Origin: Bacteroidales bacterium
GTDB taxonomy: Bacteria > Bacteroidota > Bacteroidia > Bacteroidales > JAADGE01
NCBI GenBank assembly: GCA_029932445.1
Contig: JAOZQB010000058.1
Location: 1-15,045, forward strand
Direction of reading: 5' to 3'
DNA: 15,045 nt
Shown here: one piece after another, positions 6,583 through 15,025 of the stretch
Layout: each line of letters opens with the position of its first letter
How positions within the stretch are numbered: position 1 is the stretch's first letter
Program-made: the position numbers and the translations under genes
The notes under the pieces: model-generated
The model's database searches: none
Told to the model about the DNA's origin: nothing
Seen by the model: only the letters and a program-made list of their open reading frames with translations

Positions 6583-7335
6583 TTTTCTTCGTTTAAACTC
6601 TGAGCAAACTATGGCAGCTGCAACAGATACATTAAGCGATTCCGCAGATTTATTTTTTGTATTGAAGTCCGGAATAAATAATCTGTTTGTAATATACGAA
6701 TTGATATCTTCAGAGATTCCTTTTCCTTCATTTCCGATAATAATGATTCCGTTTTTACTTAAATTTGCAGTATAAATATTTTCTCCTTCTAATAAAGTAC
6801 CGTAAACAGGAATTTTTTTATTTAAAGATGAGAAAAAATATGGTTTATTAATGTAATGAATTTTTACGGATGCAATTGATCCCATTGTGGCTTGAATCGT
6901 TTTAGGATTATAAACATCAACGGTGTTTTTGCTGCAAAAAACAGTTTCTATACCGAACCAATCTGCAGTTCTGATAATGGTTCCCAAGTTTCCCGGATTT
7001 TGAATGTCATCACAAAAAATACTTAAAGAATTTTCGATTTCGGCAAAATTAATTTTGTAATCAGGGATTTCAAAGATACCGATAATTGAAGGAGGGGTTT
7101 TTAACTGACTTATTTTATTAATGTCAGAATTATTAACTTCAAAAATTTCAAAATTATAATATTTATCTGCCGGAATGAGTTCTTTAGATGTTGTCAGAAT
7201 AAATTTTGGCTTGATTTCTGATTGCAGCAAATTAAAAACTAATTTTTCACCTTCGGCAAGAAATAAATTATGTTTTATTCTGAATTTTCTTAATTTTAAA
7301 GAATTAAAAAATTTAATTTTGTTTTTTGACAGCAT
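6580..7335 (-). CDS. RNA 2'-O-methyltransferase, TrmH/SpoU family (RlmB-like)
   Basis: A 251-residue SPOUT methyltransferase. The N-terminal quarter (LAEGEKLVFNLL, residues 27-38) is the SpoU substrate-binding domain that recognises RNA. The catalytic domain has all three motifs: motif 1 NPGNLGTIIRTA (113-124) with the catalytic Arg, motif 2 IIIGNEGKGIS (198-208), and motif 3 SAESLNVSVAAAI (230-242), which form the trefoil knot holding S-adenosylmethionine. Such enzymes methylate a ribose 2'-OH, commonly in 23S rRNA; the exact nucleotide cannot be told, so no rlmB symbol is assigned. It is divergent from tamL with only 18 bases between the two ATGs, so its promoter must lie within the tamL coding region. 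It converges on recA. Confidence 0.92.
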   Translation of the reverse strand: MLSKNKIKFFNSLKLRKFRIKHNLFLAEGEKLVFNLLQSEIKPKFILTTSKELIPADKYYNFEIFEVNNSDINKISQLKTPPSIIGIFEIPDYKINFAEIENSLSIFCDDIQNPGNLGTIIRTADWFGIETVFCSKNTVDVYNPKTIQATMGSIASVKIHYINKPYFFSSLNKKIPVYGTLLEGENIYTANLSKNGIIIIGNEGKGISEDINSYITNRLFIPDFNTKNKSAESLNVSVAAAIVCSEFKRRK

Positions 7336-7353
7336 AATGTCTTATTAAATTAT

Positions 7354-9933
7354 ATGCAACGATACAAAATAAAACATTTTAATCCGATTTCAATAATATT
7401 TGCATTATTGATTTCGTTTTTATTTTCTTGTAATATAACCAAGAATATTCCGGAAAACGAACAACTTCTGGTAAAAAATAAGGTTGAAATTACGAATAAG
7501 CACTTTAATGAAAAGAAATCCGGCTTTAACGAAAGTGATATTAAGCAAATATTAAAACCCCAACCTAATTCAAAAATATTTTTTATACTGCCGTTCAGAT
7601 TGATTATTTATAATTTAAAAAGTGATAAAAAAGCAAACCGATTAAAAGAGATAAATAATAAAAGATGTAATAAAAAAAATCAAAAGAAGGTCAAAAAAGT
7701 TACAAAAAGATTGCGATTTTATGATAAAAAATCTGAAAATTTATCATCTGAATCAAAAAAATATAAACGGACTTCACATAAACTTTCCGAATTGCAAAAT
7801 AAAATTGAAAGATTAGATGCAAAAGAATGTAATAAAGAACATTGGACAAGGCGCTTGGGTGAAGCTCCCGTTTTATTTAAACTGAATGACAGATATAGAA
7901 ATTTAAGGAAAATTAAAATTTTTCTGAAGGAAAAAGGTTTTTATAATTCGGATGTTAAAATTGTAACCAAAGACAGAAAACTTAACAAAAAGAAAGTTGA
8001 AGCTTTCTATAAAATTAATCTTCAAGAAGTCCACAAAATATATAATATCAGTTATGAAATAAATGATGAACAAGTAAAAAAAATGATTTTGAATGATACG
8101 GTACACTCATTTTTAAATAAAGGAAACAGACTGGATATAAGCATTTTGGAGGATGAACGAGAACGAATAACTAATTTTCTCAGAAATAAAGGCTATTATA
8201 ATTTTTCAAAAGATTTTATAAGTTATTCGGTTGATACAATTTCTAAAAATAAATTTGATGAATTGTATATATACATTAAAAAAGATACAAGCGAAATAAG
8301 CAAATCAGCGTTTAAACGATATATTATTAAGAATGTATTTATTTATTCATATTTTGAAGCTCAAAATGCATTAACGGAAAAAGAACATTATTTTTTGACA
8401 TTTGACACTCTGATTTACTATGATAAAGATGAAGTTAAATACAATTTTTTGTATAATAAAATGCCGAGAATAAATCCCAAGGCAATTGTCAGAGGTCTTT
8501 ATATAAAACCCGGTAAACTTTTTAATTTGAAAGATGTAAATGCGACATATCGGTATCTGGCTTCATTACCTATTATTCAAATCGCAAATATTAAATTTAC
8601 TGAAATAAAATCAGAAAACTCCGACATTGATACAATTGCAATGTTAAATTGTGAAATCCGTTTAACTCAGGCAAAATTAAAATCAACAAATACATCTTTC
8701 GAATTAACAAACACATCCGGTAATTTCGGAATAGGCGGAAATTTTTCATTTACACACAATAATATTTTCAGAAATTCGGGGGTATTAAACTTAGGAACCA
8801 AAGTCGCATTTAAACGATTGACAAAAGATAAATCTTGGATACAGAGTGATACGGCAGGCTTTTTTAACAGTCATGAATTCGGAATAGATTTCAGCTTAAA
8901 TTTTCCGAGATTAATGGCTCCTGTTCCGATGAAAAAGTTTATGAAAAGACGAAATCCGAAAACAATCATTTCGGGTAATTTTAATTTTTTGCAACGACCT
9001 GATTATACTTATACTGTTGCAGGCGGAAATATCGGTTATTATTGGAATTCGACTCAAACAATAGGACATGCTTTTTTGCCTATAACAACAGATGTTGTCG
9101 ATTTAAGAAATGCCACACCCGATTTTTTAAATTATATCACGCGTCTTCAACTTAAAGATACATACGAAACTCATTTTGTTTTCGGTTCTTCCTATAAATT
9201 CACCTTTAATAATCAGTTTCTTAACGGGAAAAAAAATATGATTCTGTTGATGATGAGTACAAAGTTAGCAGGGAACAGTTTGTCTGCCGTAATGAACTGG
9301 TTTAATCAACCGAAAACAGAAGGAAGTTATCAAGTTAATAATATTGTTTATGCTCAATTTGTAAAAGAAGATATTGAATTTCGCTTTCATAAGAAACTTT
9401 TAAGAGAAAATGATAAGATTGCATTCAGATTATTTGCCGGAGCTGCTTTACCATACGGAAATTTAAAAGTTGTTCCTTTCGGAGAACGTTATTTTGTGGG
9501 AGGAGCAAACAGTATCAGAGCATGGCAAAATCGTTCTTTAGGCCCCGGTTCTTATGTACAAAATGATTCTATTGAAGGATATCCGAATCAAACAGCAGAT
9601 ATTCGTTTAGAAGCTAATATTGAATATCGAATGAAATTATTTTGGAAATTAGAAGGTGCATTATTTGTTGATGCAGGCAATATATGGGCAATTAATAATC
9701 AAGATATTCGTCCGGGAGCTCGATTTAATATTCATTCCTTTTACAAAGAAATTGCTGTAGGAACCGGTTATGGTATACGTCTTGATTTAGGGTTTGTTTT
9801 GCTCAGAGCAGATATGGGAATAAAATTAATCGATCCGTCTTTACCTCTTGATAATCGTTGGATATACGGAGATGGAAAAAAAATTGGTAATGATGATTGG
9901 TCTTTTTATATAGCAATCGGATATCCTTTTTAA
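7354..9933 (+). CDS. tamL: TamL, lipid-anchored BamA/TamA-type outer membrane assembly factor
   Basis: An 859-residue Omp85 protein. It begins with a lipoprotein signal: hydrophobic IIFALLISFLFSC with lipobox LFSC, so C26 would be the acylated residue. A TamL-like segment (NITKNIPENEQLLVKNKVEI) follows. Residues about 85-165 form a lysine-rich, probably coiled-coil stretch ending WTRRLGEAPVLF. POTRA domains span about 180-440. The barrel spans about 445-859, with FVGGANSIRAW at 714-724, the VRGY/F-like Omp85 loop motif, and a terminal phenylalanine (AIGYPF) typical of outer membrane barrels. In Bacteroidota TamL replaces TamA and works with TamB in outer membrane protein or lipid handling. 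No tamB is next to it here. It converges with rsmA, leaving 7 bases between the stops. Confidence 0.92.
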   Translation: MQRYKIKHFNPISIIFALLISFLFSCNITKNIPENEQLLVKNKVEITNKHFNEKKSGFNESDIKQILKPQPNSKIFFILPFRLIIYNLKSDKKANRLKEINNKRCNKKNQKKVKKVTKRLRFYDKKSENLSSESKKYKRTSHKLSELQNKIERLDAKECNKEHWTRRLGEAPVLFKLNDRYRNLRKIKIFLKEKGFYNSDVKIVTKDRKLNKKKVEAFYKINLQEVHKIYNISYEINDEQVKKMILNDTVHSFLNKGNRLDISILEDERERITNFLRNKGYYNFSKDFISYSVDTISKNKFDELYIYIKKDTSEISKSAFKRYIIKNVFIYSYFEAQNALTEKEHYFLTFDTLIYYDKDEVKYNFLYNKMPRINPKAIVRGLYIKPGKLFNLKDVNATYRYLASLPIIQIANIKFTEIKSENSDIDTIAMLNCEIRLTQAKLKSTNTSFELTNTSGNFGIGGNFSFTHNNIFRNSGVLNLGTKVAFKRLTKDKSWIQSDTAGFFNSHEFGIDFSLNFPRLMAPVPMKKFMKRRNPKTIISGNFNFLQRPDYTYTVAGGNIGYYWNSTQTIGHAFLPITTDVVDLRNATPDFLNYITRLQLKDTYETHFVFGSSYKFTFNNQFLNGKKNMILLMMSTKLAGNSLSAVMNWFNQPKTEGSYQVNNIVYAQFVKEDIEFRFHKKLLRENDKIAFRLFAGAALPYGNLKVVPFGERYFVGGANSIRAWQNRSLGPGSYVQNDSIEGYPNQTADIRLEANIEYRMKLFWKLEGALFVDAGNIWAINNQDIRPGARFNIHSFYKEIAVGTGYGIRLDLGFVLLRADMGIKLIDPSLPLDNRWIYGDGKKIGNDDWSFYIAIGYPF

Positions 9934-9940
9934 ATTATCG

Positions 9941-10702
9941 TTATTTCCGGTCAATTAAGTTTGTTAATTCAACAAACTGCAACCAACTTAATTGTTCAGG
10001 ACGTTTATTGAAAAAATCATGTAACGTTTCAATATTTTGCGTTAAACTTTTTAAGGAATTTCTGAGTGTTTTGCGTCTTTGATTAAAGCCGGTTTTTACG
10101 ATTTTCTTAAAAAGTGCATCATCACAATTTATAGTTTCATTGTTTTTTCTGATGAGTCTTATTACACCTGATTTTACTTTCGGCGGCGGGTAAAAAACTT
10201 GTTCGTTTACGGTAAATAAATACTCCGTATTATAATATGCTTGTGTCAGAACACTTAAAATACCGTATGTTTTGTTTCCCGGAACAGCTGTTATGCGTTC
10301 GGCAACTTCTTTTTGAAACATCCCTACAACTTCTTTTACAATCTGTCTGTTTTCAATAACTTTAAATACAATTTGACTTGAAATATTATAAGGAAAATTT
10401 CCTATAATTGCAATATTTTCTTTAAAGCTGTTTTGTAAATCAAATTTCAAAAAATCTTTATGTAAAAGTTTTTCTTTTAAATCCGGATAATGTATTTTTA
10501 AATAATCAATTGATTCGGTATCAATTTCAATAATGTGCAGATTATAATCTTTTTTAAGCAAAAAGTCTGTTAAAATTCCGGTACCGGCTCCAATTTCAAT
10601 AACATCTTTTATGTTTTCGGCATTTAAACTGTTTACAATTTTTTCTGCAATATTTTTATCTTTCAAAAAATGTTGACCGAGATGTTTTTTTGGTTTTACC
10701 AT
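9941..10702 (-). CDS. rsmA: 16S rRNA dimethyladenosine transferase RsmA (KsgA)
   Basis: A 253-residue class I methyltransferase that dimethylates the two adjacent adenines in helix 45 of 16S rRNA during 30S maturation. It shows KKHLGQHFL at residues 5-13, the S-adenosylmethionine loop IEIGAGTG (35-42), the acidic EID at 59-61, the catalytic NFPY at 102-105 within IIGNFPYNISSQI, then MFQKEVAERI and FYPPPKVKSGVIRL. The C-terminal helical domain FNQRRKTLRNSLK completes the family profile. NFPY in place of NLPY is a conservative change. The gene is divergent from porX across a 128-base gap. The stop lies 7 bases from that of tamL, so transcripts of the two genes must overlap. Confidence 0.96.
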   Translation of the reverse strand: MVKPKKHLGQHFLKDKNIAEKIVNSLNAENIKDVIEIGAGTGILTDFLLKKDYNLHIIEIDTESIDYLKIHYPDLKEKLLHKDFLKFDLQNSFKENIAIIGNFPYNISSQIVFKVIENRQIVKEVVGMFQKEVAERITAVPGNKTYGILSVLTQAYYNTEYLFTVNEQVFYPPPKVKSGVIRLIRKNNETINCDDALFKKIVKTGFNQRRKTLRNSLKSLTQNIETLHDFFNKRPEQLSWLQFVELTNLIDRK

Positions 10703-10722
10703 GTGAAATTTACAATATTTTG

Positions 10723-10742
10723 TTGCATATAAAGTTATGCAA
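10723..10742. promoter_or_regulatory. 7-6-7 dyad between rsmA and porX
   Basis: TTGCATA (10723-10729) and TATGCAA (10736-10742) form a perfect inverted repeat with a 6-base spacer. The right arm overlaps the likely -33 region of porX, so it could be an operator for either gene. No known regulator is assigned. Confidence 0.35.
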
Positions 10743-10768
10743 GTATAAATATATTTTCCGTATATTTG
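10736..10768 (+). promoter_or_regulatory. Promoter of porX
   Basis: TATATTTG at 10761-10768 matches the -7 consensus fully. TATG at 10736-10739, 21 bases upstream, is three of four to TTTG. The predicted leader before ATG 10831 is about 55 bases. Confidence 0.5.
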
Positions 10769-10830
10769 TAAACAAAGTTAAAAGAATAGTAATTCTCAAT
10801 ATATATACAAAATCAAGTTTCTGATAAAAA

Positions 10831-12393
10831 ATGATAAAAGCAAAAGTTTTATGGGTTGATGATGAAATTGACCTGCTGAAAATTCAAATCTTATATCTCG
10901 AAGAAAAAGGTCATACGGTTTTTACGGCTAATAACGGTTATGATGCTGTTGAATTAGTGAAAGAAAACAATTATGATATTATTTTCTTGGATGAAAATAT
11001 GCCCGGAATTTCCGGTCTTGATGTTTTGACTGAAGTTAAGCGATTTAAACCTGCAATTCCGGTAGTAATGGTTACGAAAAATGAAGAAGAAGATATTATG
11101 GATGATGCCGTAGGTTCAAAAATAGATGATTATTTGATAAAACCTGTTAACCCGAAACAAATTATTCTTTCTATAAAGAAAAATGTTGAAAATAAACAAT
11201 TAATCAGTGAAAAAACATCTCAAAGATATCAAACAAAATTCTCGGAATTAGGTATGAAAATTAGTCAGGCAGATACTTATGATGATTGGTTTGTGTTATA
11301 TAATGAGTTAGTATTCTGGGAGTTAGAGCTTGATAAAACCGGCGACCACACGATGGATGAGGTCTTAATACAACAAAAGGAAGACGCAAATATTGAATTC
11401 TCAAAATTTATAAAAAAGAATTATCTTAAGTGGTTTATTCCCGATACAGAAGATCGTCCTTCGATGCCTTTTGATTTTTTCAGGCAAAGAGTAATTCCTT
11501 TACTTGATGCTAAAAAGAAAGTTTGTGTATTGGTAATTGATAATTTACGTTTTGATCAATGGAAGTTAATTGAACCTGTTATAAATCAATATTTTGAAAC
11601 TGAAAAAGAAGAGCTGTGGTTTTCAATATTACCGACTGCAACGCAATATGCACGGAATGCTTTTTTTGCCGGTATGACACCTCTCGAAATTTCGAAACGA
11701 TATCCGCAATATTGGCTCAACGATGAAGAAGAAGGCGGGAAAAATGCTTTTGAAAAAGACCTGCTTGCCGAACTTTTTCAAAGATATCGAAGGAAAGTGA
11801 AATTTTCTTACGATAAGATATTAAATAACAAAGCCGGTGAAAAAGTTAATGAAAATTTTGCCAACTTATTACAAAATCAATTATCGGTTGTTATTTATAA
11901 TTTTGTTGATATTTTATCACATGCTCGAACCGATACAAAAATGATTCGTGAACTTGCTCACGGGGAATCGGCCTATCGTGATTTAACACTAACTTGGTTC
12001 GAACATTCCCCTTTACTTGAGTTAATAAAACTTCTTTCGGAAGAAGATGTTACCGTATTTATTACAACTGACCATGGTACCGTAAATGTTAATAATCCGA
12101 TAAAAGTTGTGGGTGATCGTCATACAACAACAAATTTACGATATAAACAAGGCCGGAATTTAGCTTATAATAAAAAAGAAGTTTTTGAAATTACAAAACC
12201 CGAAGAAGCCGGTTTACCGGTTACAAATATCAGTTCATCTTATATTTTTGCATACAATTCAGACTTTTTTGCATATCCGAATAATTATAATCACTATGTG
12301 AAATATTATAAAAATACCTTTCAACACGGCGGAATTTCATTAGAAGAAATGTTGATTCCGTATATCACTTTAAAACCTAAAAACAGGAAATAG
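10831..12393 (+). CDS. porX: PorX: response regulator fused to PglZ/alkaline-phosphatase domain
   Basis: A 520-residue cytosolic protein. Residues 1-118 are a CheY-type receiver with acidic pair D10-D11, phospho-acceptor D54 (FLDENMPG), T82 and K104 (LIKPV). A helical linker follows to about 210. Residues about 228-520 are a PglZ domain of the alkaline phosphatase superfamily. Candidate zinc ligands are D237 (VLVIDNLRFDQ), T271 (TATQYARNAF), D360/H364 (FVDILSHARTD), D414-H415 (TTDHGT) and H499 (QHGGISLEEM). PorX is the regulator paired with kinase PorY that controls type IX secretion in Bacteroidota, and its PglZ domain has been reported to hydrolyse phosphodiesters. All key residues are kept. 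No porY is in the window, so the kinase is unlinked. tsaE follows after 50 bases. Confidence 0.93.
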   Translation: MIKAKVLWVDDEIDLLKIQILYLEEKGHTVFTANNGYDAVELVKENNYDIIFLDENMPGISGLDVLTEVKRFKPAIPVVMVTKNEEEDIMDDAVGSKIDDYLIKPVNPKQIILSIKKNVENKQLISEKTSQRYQTKFSELGMKISQADTYDDWFVLYNELVFWELELDKTGDHTMDEVLIQQKEDANIEFSKFIKKNYLKWFIPDTEDRPSMPFDFFRQRVIPLLDAKKKVCVLVIDNLRFDQWKLIEPVINQYFETEKEELWFSILPTATQYARNAFFAGMTPLEISKRYPQYWLNDEEEGGKNAFEKDLLAELFQRYRRKVKFSYDKILNNKAGEKVNENFANLLQNQLSVVIYNFVDILSHARTDTKMIRELAHGESAYRDLTLTWFEHSPLLELIKLLSEEDVTVFITTDHGTVNVNNPIKVVGDRHTTTNLRYKQGRNLAYNKKEVFEITKPEEAGLPVTNISSSYIFAYNSDFFAYPNNYNHYVKYYKNTFQHGGISLEEMLIPYITLKPKNRK

Positions 12394-12443
12394 AGAACCT
12401 TTGAATTTATATTAAAAAGTATTTTTTTTAATTTAACAACCCA

Positions 12444-12872
12444 ATGAACCGATATATTGCCGAAACTCTGAATGATTTAACTGAGATTGCTGCTGCAATT
12501 TCTGACGAATATAAGAAAAATCAAATATTTGCCTTTTACGGAAAAATGGGAAGCGGAAAAACCACTTTAATAAAAGAAATTTGTCGACAAAAAGGTGTAA
12601 CAGGGAATATTACCAGCCCGACTTTTGCTATAATAAACGAATATATTACAGATAAAAAAGAAATACTGTACCATTTTGATTTTTACAGAATTGAAACACC
12701 TGAAGAAGTTTTTGATTTCGGATATGAAGATTATTTCTTTTCAGGGAGAATTTGTTTAATTGAATGGCCTGAATTAATTGAGAATTTACTTCCCGGGAAA
12801 TACATTAAAGTAACAATTGAAGAAAAAGAAAACGGAGTTCGGTATATATCTTGTAATAAAGTTGTAAATTAG
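12444..12872 (+). CDS. tsaE: tRNA t6A37 biosynthesis ATPase TsaE
   Basis: A 142-residue P-loop ATPase, normal length for TsaE. Walker A is GKMGSGKTT (33-41). SPTF (58-61) is the TsaE switch-like motif, HFDFYRI (77-83) carries the conserved Asp, and IEWPE (106-110) the tryptophan-containing signature. TsaE works with TsaB and TsaD to recycle the complex that places threonylcarbamoyl on A37 of tRNAs reading ANN codons; tsaB and tsaD are not in the window. It lies between porX and the alanine dehydrogenase gene on one strand, 50 and 24 bases away, an arrangement suggesting one transcript, although nothing links the functions. Confidence 0.94.
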   Translation: MNRYIAETLNDLTEIAAAISDEYKKNQIFAFYGKMGSGKTTLIKEICRQKGVTGNITSPTFAIINEYITDKKEILYHFDFYRIETPEEVFDFGYEDYFFSGRICLIEWPELIENLLPGKYIKVTIEEKENGVRYISCNKVVN

Positions 12873-12896
12873 AGTTTTAAAAGTAAAATCTGCAAT

Positions 12897-14114
12897 ATGT
12901 CTTTTTCACAAAACCCGTCCGGACAATTTTCCTATGGTGAACAATTGATGCCGCAAGCTGAAATGTTGGAAGAAAAAAAGAAAAAACGCATTATAACTGT
13001 CGGAATCCCTAAAGAACCGGACAAATATGAAAATCGGATTGTATTAAGCCCGCAAGCTGTTAAGCAATTATGTGAGGAAGGTCATCATATTGTTATGGAG
13101 TCCGGAGCAGGAATGCGCAGTCGTTGGCAAGATTCGGATTATACAAAAGCAGGAGCAATCATAAAAGATCGAAAAATGGTCTTTGCATCTGAAATAATAT
13201 TAAAAGTTTCACCCATTGAACAAGATGAAATTAAGCTTTTAAAAGGCAGTCAATTTTTAATATCGGCATTACATTTTAATACACAAACAGCACAAAAAAT
13301 AAATGCGCTTAAAGCGAAAAAAATGACGTGCATCGCTTTGGAACTCATAAAAAATAAAGATGGTTTTCATCCCTATGTTCAGAGTATGAGCGAAATTTCC
13401 GGGATTTTAGCCATTAATACGGCAAGCGAATATTTAAGTAATCCGATAACCGGAAAAGGGATTTTATTGGGCGGAATAACCGGAATACCTGCTGCAAAAG
13501 TGTTGATTTTCGGAGCGGGAACAGCCGGAGAATATGCGGCACGATCTGCAACGGCTTTGGGAGCTCAAGTTAAGGTGTTTGATAATTCTTTGTCTCGTTT
13601 ACAAAATCTTAAAAGTAAACTCGGAATCCATTTGTTCACTTCTGTTTTTCATTCCGAAATTATTATGAAAGCCTTGAAAACTGCTGATGTTTTGATTGGT
13701 GCACGAGAGGATGTTAAAGATATTGATGATTTTATAATTACGAAAAAAATGGTTGCAGGTATGAAAAAAGGTTCCGTTATTATTGATTTAAATATCGACA
13801 GTGCCTCTTGTATCGAAACATCAAAAGTAACACATTTGGGAAACCCGGCTTTTGAAACACACGGAATCATTCATTATTGTGTGCCGAATATTGCGTCAAA
13901 AGCTGCTCGAACGGCTTCAGTGGCTTTAAGTAATACAACTTTTCCTTTGCTGCAAAAAATCAGCAGAGAAAAAACCGGTCCGAATATTATTAAAAATATT
14001 CCTGATTTTAGATACGGAGCTTATCTTTATGAAGGTATTTTAACGAATGAACGTTTAGGCAGAAAATTTAATATGGATTATAAAGATATTGATTTGCTTT
14101 CTGCAATATTTTAA
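12897..14114 (+). CDS. ald: Alanine dehydrogenase-like NAD(P)-binding protein
   Basis: A 405-residue member of the alanine dehydrogenase/pyridine nucleotide transhydrogenase family. After an N-terminal extension of about 30 residues rich in Gln, Glu and Lys, the catalytic domain starts at RIITVGIPKE. R47 matches the substrate-binding arginine near the N-terminus of Ald, K103 (ILKVSP) the substrate lysine, H126 (ALHF) the catalytic histidine, and D301 (IDLNIDSASC) the catalytic aspartate. The nucleotide fold has GAGTAGEYAA (206-215) with D229 at the end of the second strand. Ald interconverts L-alanine and pyruvate with NAD. The motif around D301 departs from the classic 'VDVAIDQGG', so substrate and direction are less certain than the fold. 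It lies 24 bases after tsaE. No terminator is evident. Confidence 0.85.
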   Translation: MSFSQNPSGQFSYGEQLMPQAEMLEEKKKKRIITVGIPKEPDKYENRIVLSPQAVKQLCEEGHHIVMESGAGMRSRWQDSDYTKAGAIIKDRKMVFASEIILKVSPIEQDEIKLLKGSQFLISALHFNTQTAQKINALKAKKMTCIALELIKNKDGFHPYVQSMSEISGILAINTASEYLSNPITGKGILLGGITGIPAAKVLIFGAGTAGEYAARSATALGAQVKVFDNSLSRLQNLKSKLGIHLFTSVFHSEIIMKALKTADVLIGAREDVKDIDDFIITKKMVAGMKKGSVIIDLNIDSASCIETSKVTHLGNPAFETHGIIHYCVPNIASKAARTASVALSNTTFPLLQKISREKTGPNIIKNIPDFRYGAYLYEGILTNERLGRKFNMDYKDIDLLSAIF

Positions 14115-14219
14115 AAATCAAGTCTTTGTTGGTTTCCGGGATGAAATTTTAGGAATGTCAGAATTAAATCCGGTTTTACTGATTTGTTTGCTTATGGTAT
14201 AGGCATCTAAATCCGGATT

Positions 14220-14822
14220 TTAAAGTCGGAAAAAATTTTCGATATCCGATTTTGATAAATCTACATCTAACCAATCGGTTTCATTTTCAAAAGGTAAAAT
14301 TACGGGCATTCTGTATTTTGTATTATGAATTTCAGACATAAATTTATCTGCTTTTTTCGTAATAATTGAATAGGAATAAATTGTTTGATTGTTGTCGTTA
14401 ATATATGTATCCCAAATTCCCGCAAAAGAAAAAATTGTGGTTCAGGAATAAAAATATAATACGGGAGGATATTTTTCCCGGAATGTTGAATTTCAAAAAA
14501 TCCGGTCGCCGGAATTAAACATCGTTGAGAAAAAATACTGTTTTTAAATGGCGGTTTTTCAAAAATACTTTCTGAACGTGCATTTAAAGTGAAATTTCTG
14601 ATTTGATTTGCTTTTATGTCATTTCCTGTCCAAGCAGGAATCAAACCCCATTCAAGCATTTGGATATCATTTGTTTGTGATGATATTATTATGGGCATCT
14701 TCGGATGATTAAAACCCTTTGCATGGAAAAAACATGCTTGAATTTTGTGCCTTCCAGAGAAGCTTTAAAACGTTTTTCAAGAGATAAAGAAACAGTGTTT
14801 ATAAAGAATAATTATAACACAT
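14220..14822 (-). pseudogene. SRAP-domain (YedK/HMCES-like) gene with three frameshifts
   Basis: Reading the minus strand from ATG 14822 gives MCYNYS with Cys2, the residue that crosslinks to abasic sites in SRAP proteins. The frame then shifts near 14803-14805 to give SLEKRFKASLEGTKFKHVF, shifts again in the A6 run at 14727-14732 to give HAKGFNHPKMPIII, LEWGLIPAW, TLNARSESIFEKP and RCLIPATGFFEI, and shifts a third time in the A6 run at 14429-14434 to give FAGIWDTYIN, IHNTKYRMPVILP and a stop at 14220. Each break is repaired by adding one T on the coding strand. The restored protein would be about 201 residues, a normal SRAP length, and all catalytic positions (Cys2, NAR, GFFE, IHN..RMP) are present. 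Either a recent pseudogene or base-calling deletions. Confidence 0.85.
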
Positions 14823-14993
14823 TTAAACAATATTATAAAGTTTGAGAGTAATAATTTTTTTTTGAGAAAGAGAAAAATGAAAACCTTGAATTTCAGAAAG
14901 ACTATATTCTTATTTATTAGCATATTTAATTAATACCGTGATATTATTAAAATTGGACAGGATAAATACGGATAACAGGATTTATATTCAAAT
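14823..14993. other. AT-rich stretch without a supported gene
   Basis: It contains a T9 run at 14855-14863 and an 18-codon plus-strand frame at 14877-14933 (MKTLNFRKTIFLFISIFN) that looks like the start of a signal peptide but stops at once. I see no clear consensus promoter or repeat in it. Confidence 0.4.
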
Positions 14994-15024
14994 AAAAAAA
15001 GACTTCCGTACGGAAGTCTTTTTT
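14994..15024. terminator. Bidirectional perfect-palindrome terminator
   Basis: GACTTCCG (15001-15008) and CGGAAGTC (15011-15018) flank TA and are bordered by A7 (14994-15000) and T6 (15019-15024). It can end transcription both ways. On the minus strand it directly follows the tRNA-like end. Confidence 0.85.
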
Positions 15025-15025
15025 G

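Noticed and set aside
9897..10082. Plus-strand frame of 61 codons across the tamL/rsmA junction
   Set aside because: It overlaps the ends of two confident genes and its product has no recognisable feature.
14209..14220. 12-bp palindrome AAATCCGGATTT at the end of the SRAP gene
   Set aside because: It has no loop or T run and no partner site; probably chance.
14877..14933. 18-codon frame resembling a truncated signal peptide
   Set aside because: Too short, nothing readable follows in any frame, and the hydrophobic make-up is expected from AT-rich DNA.
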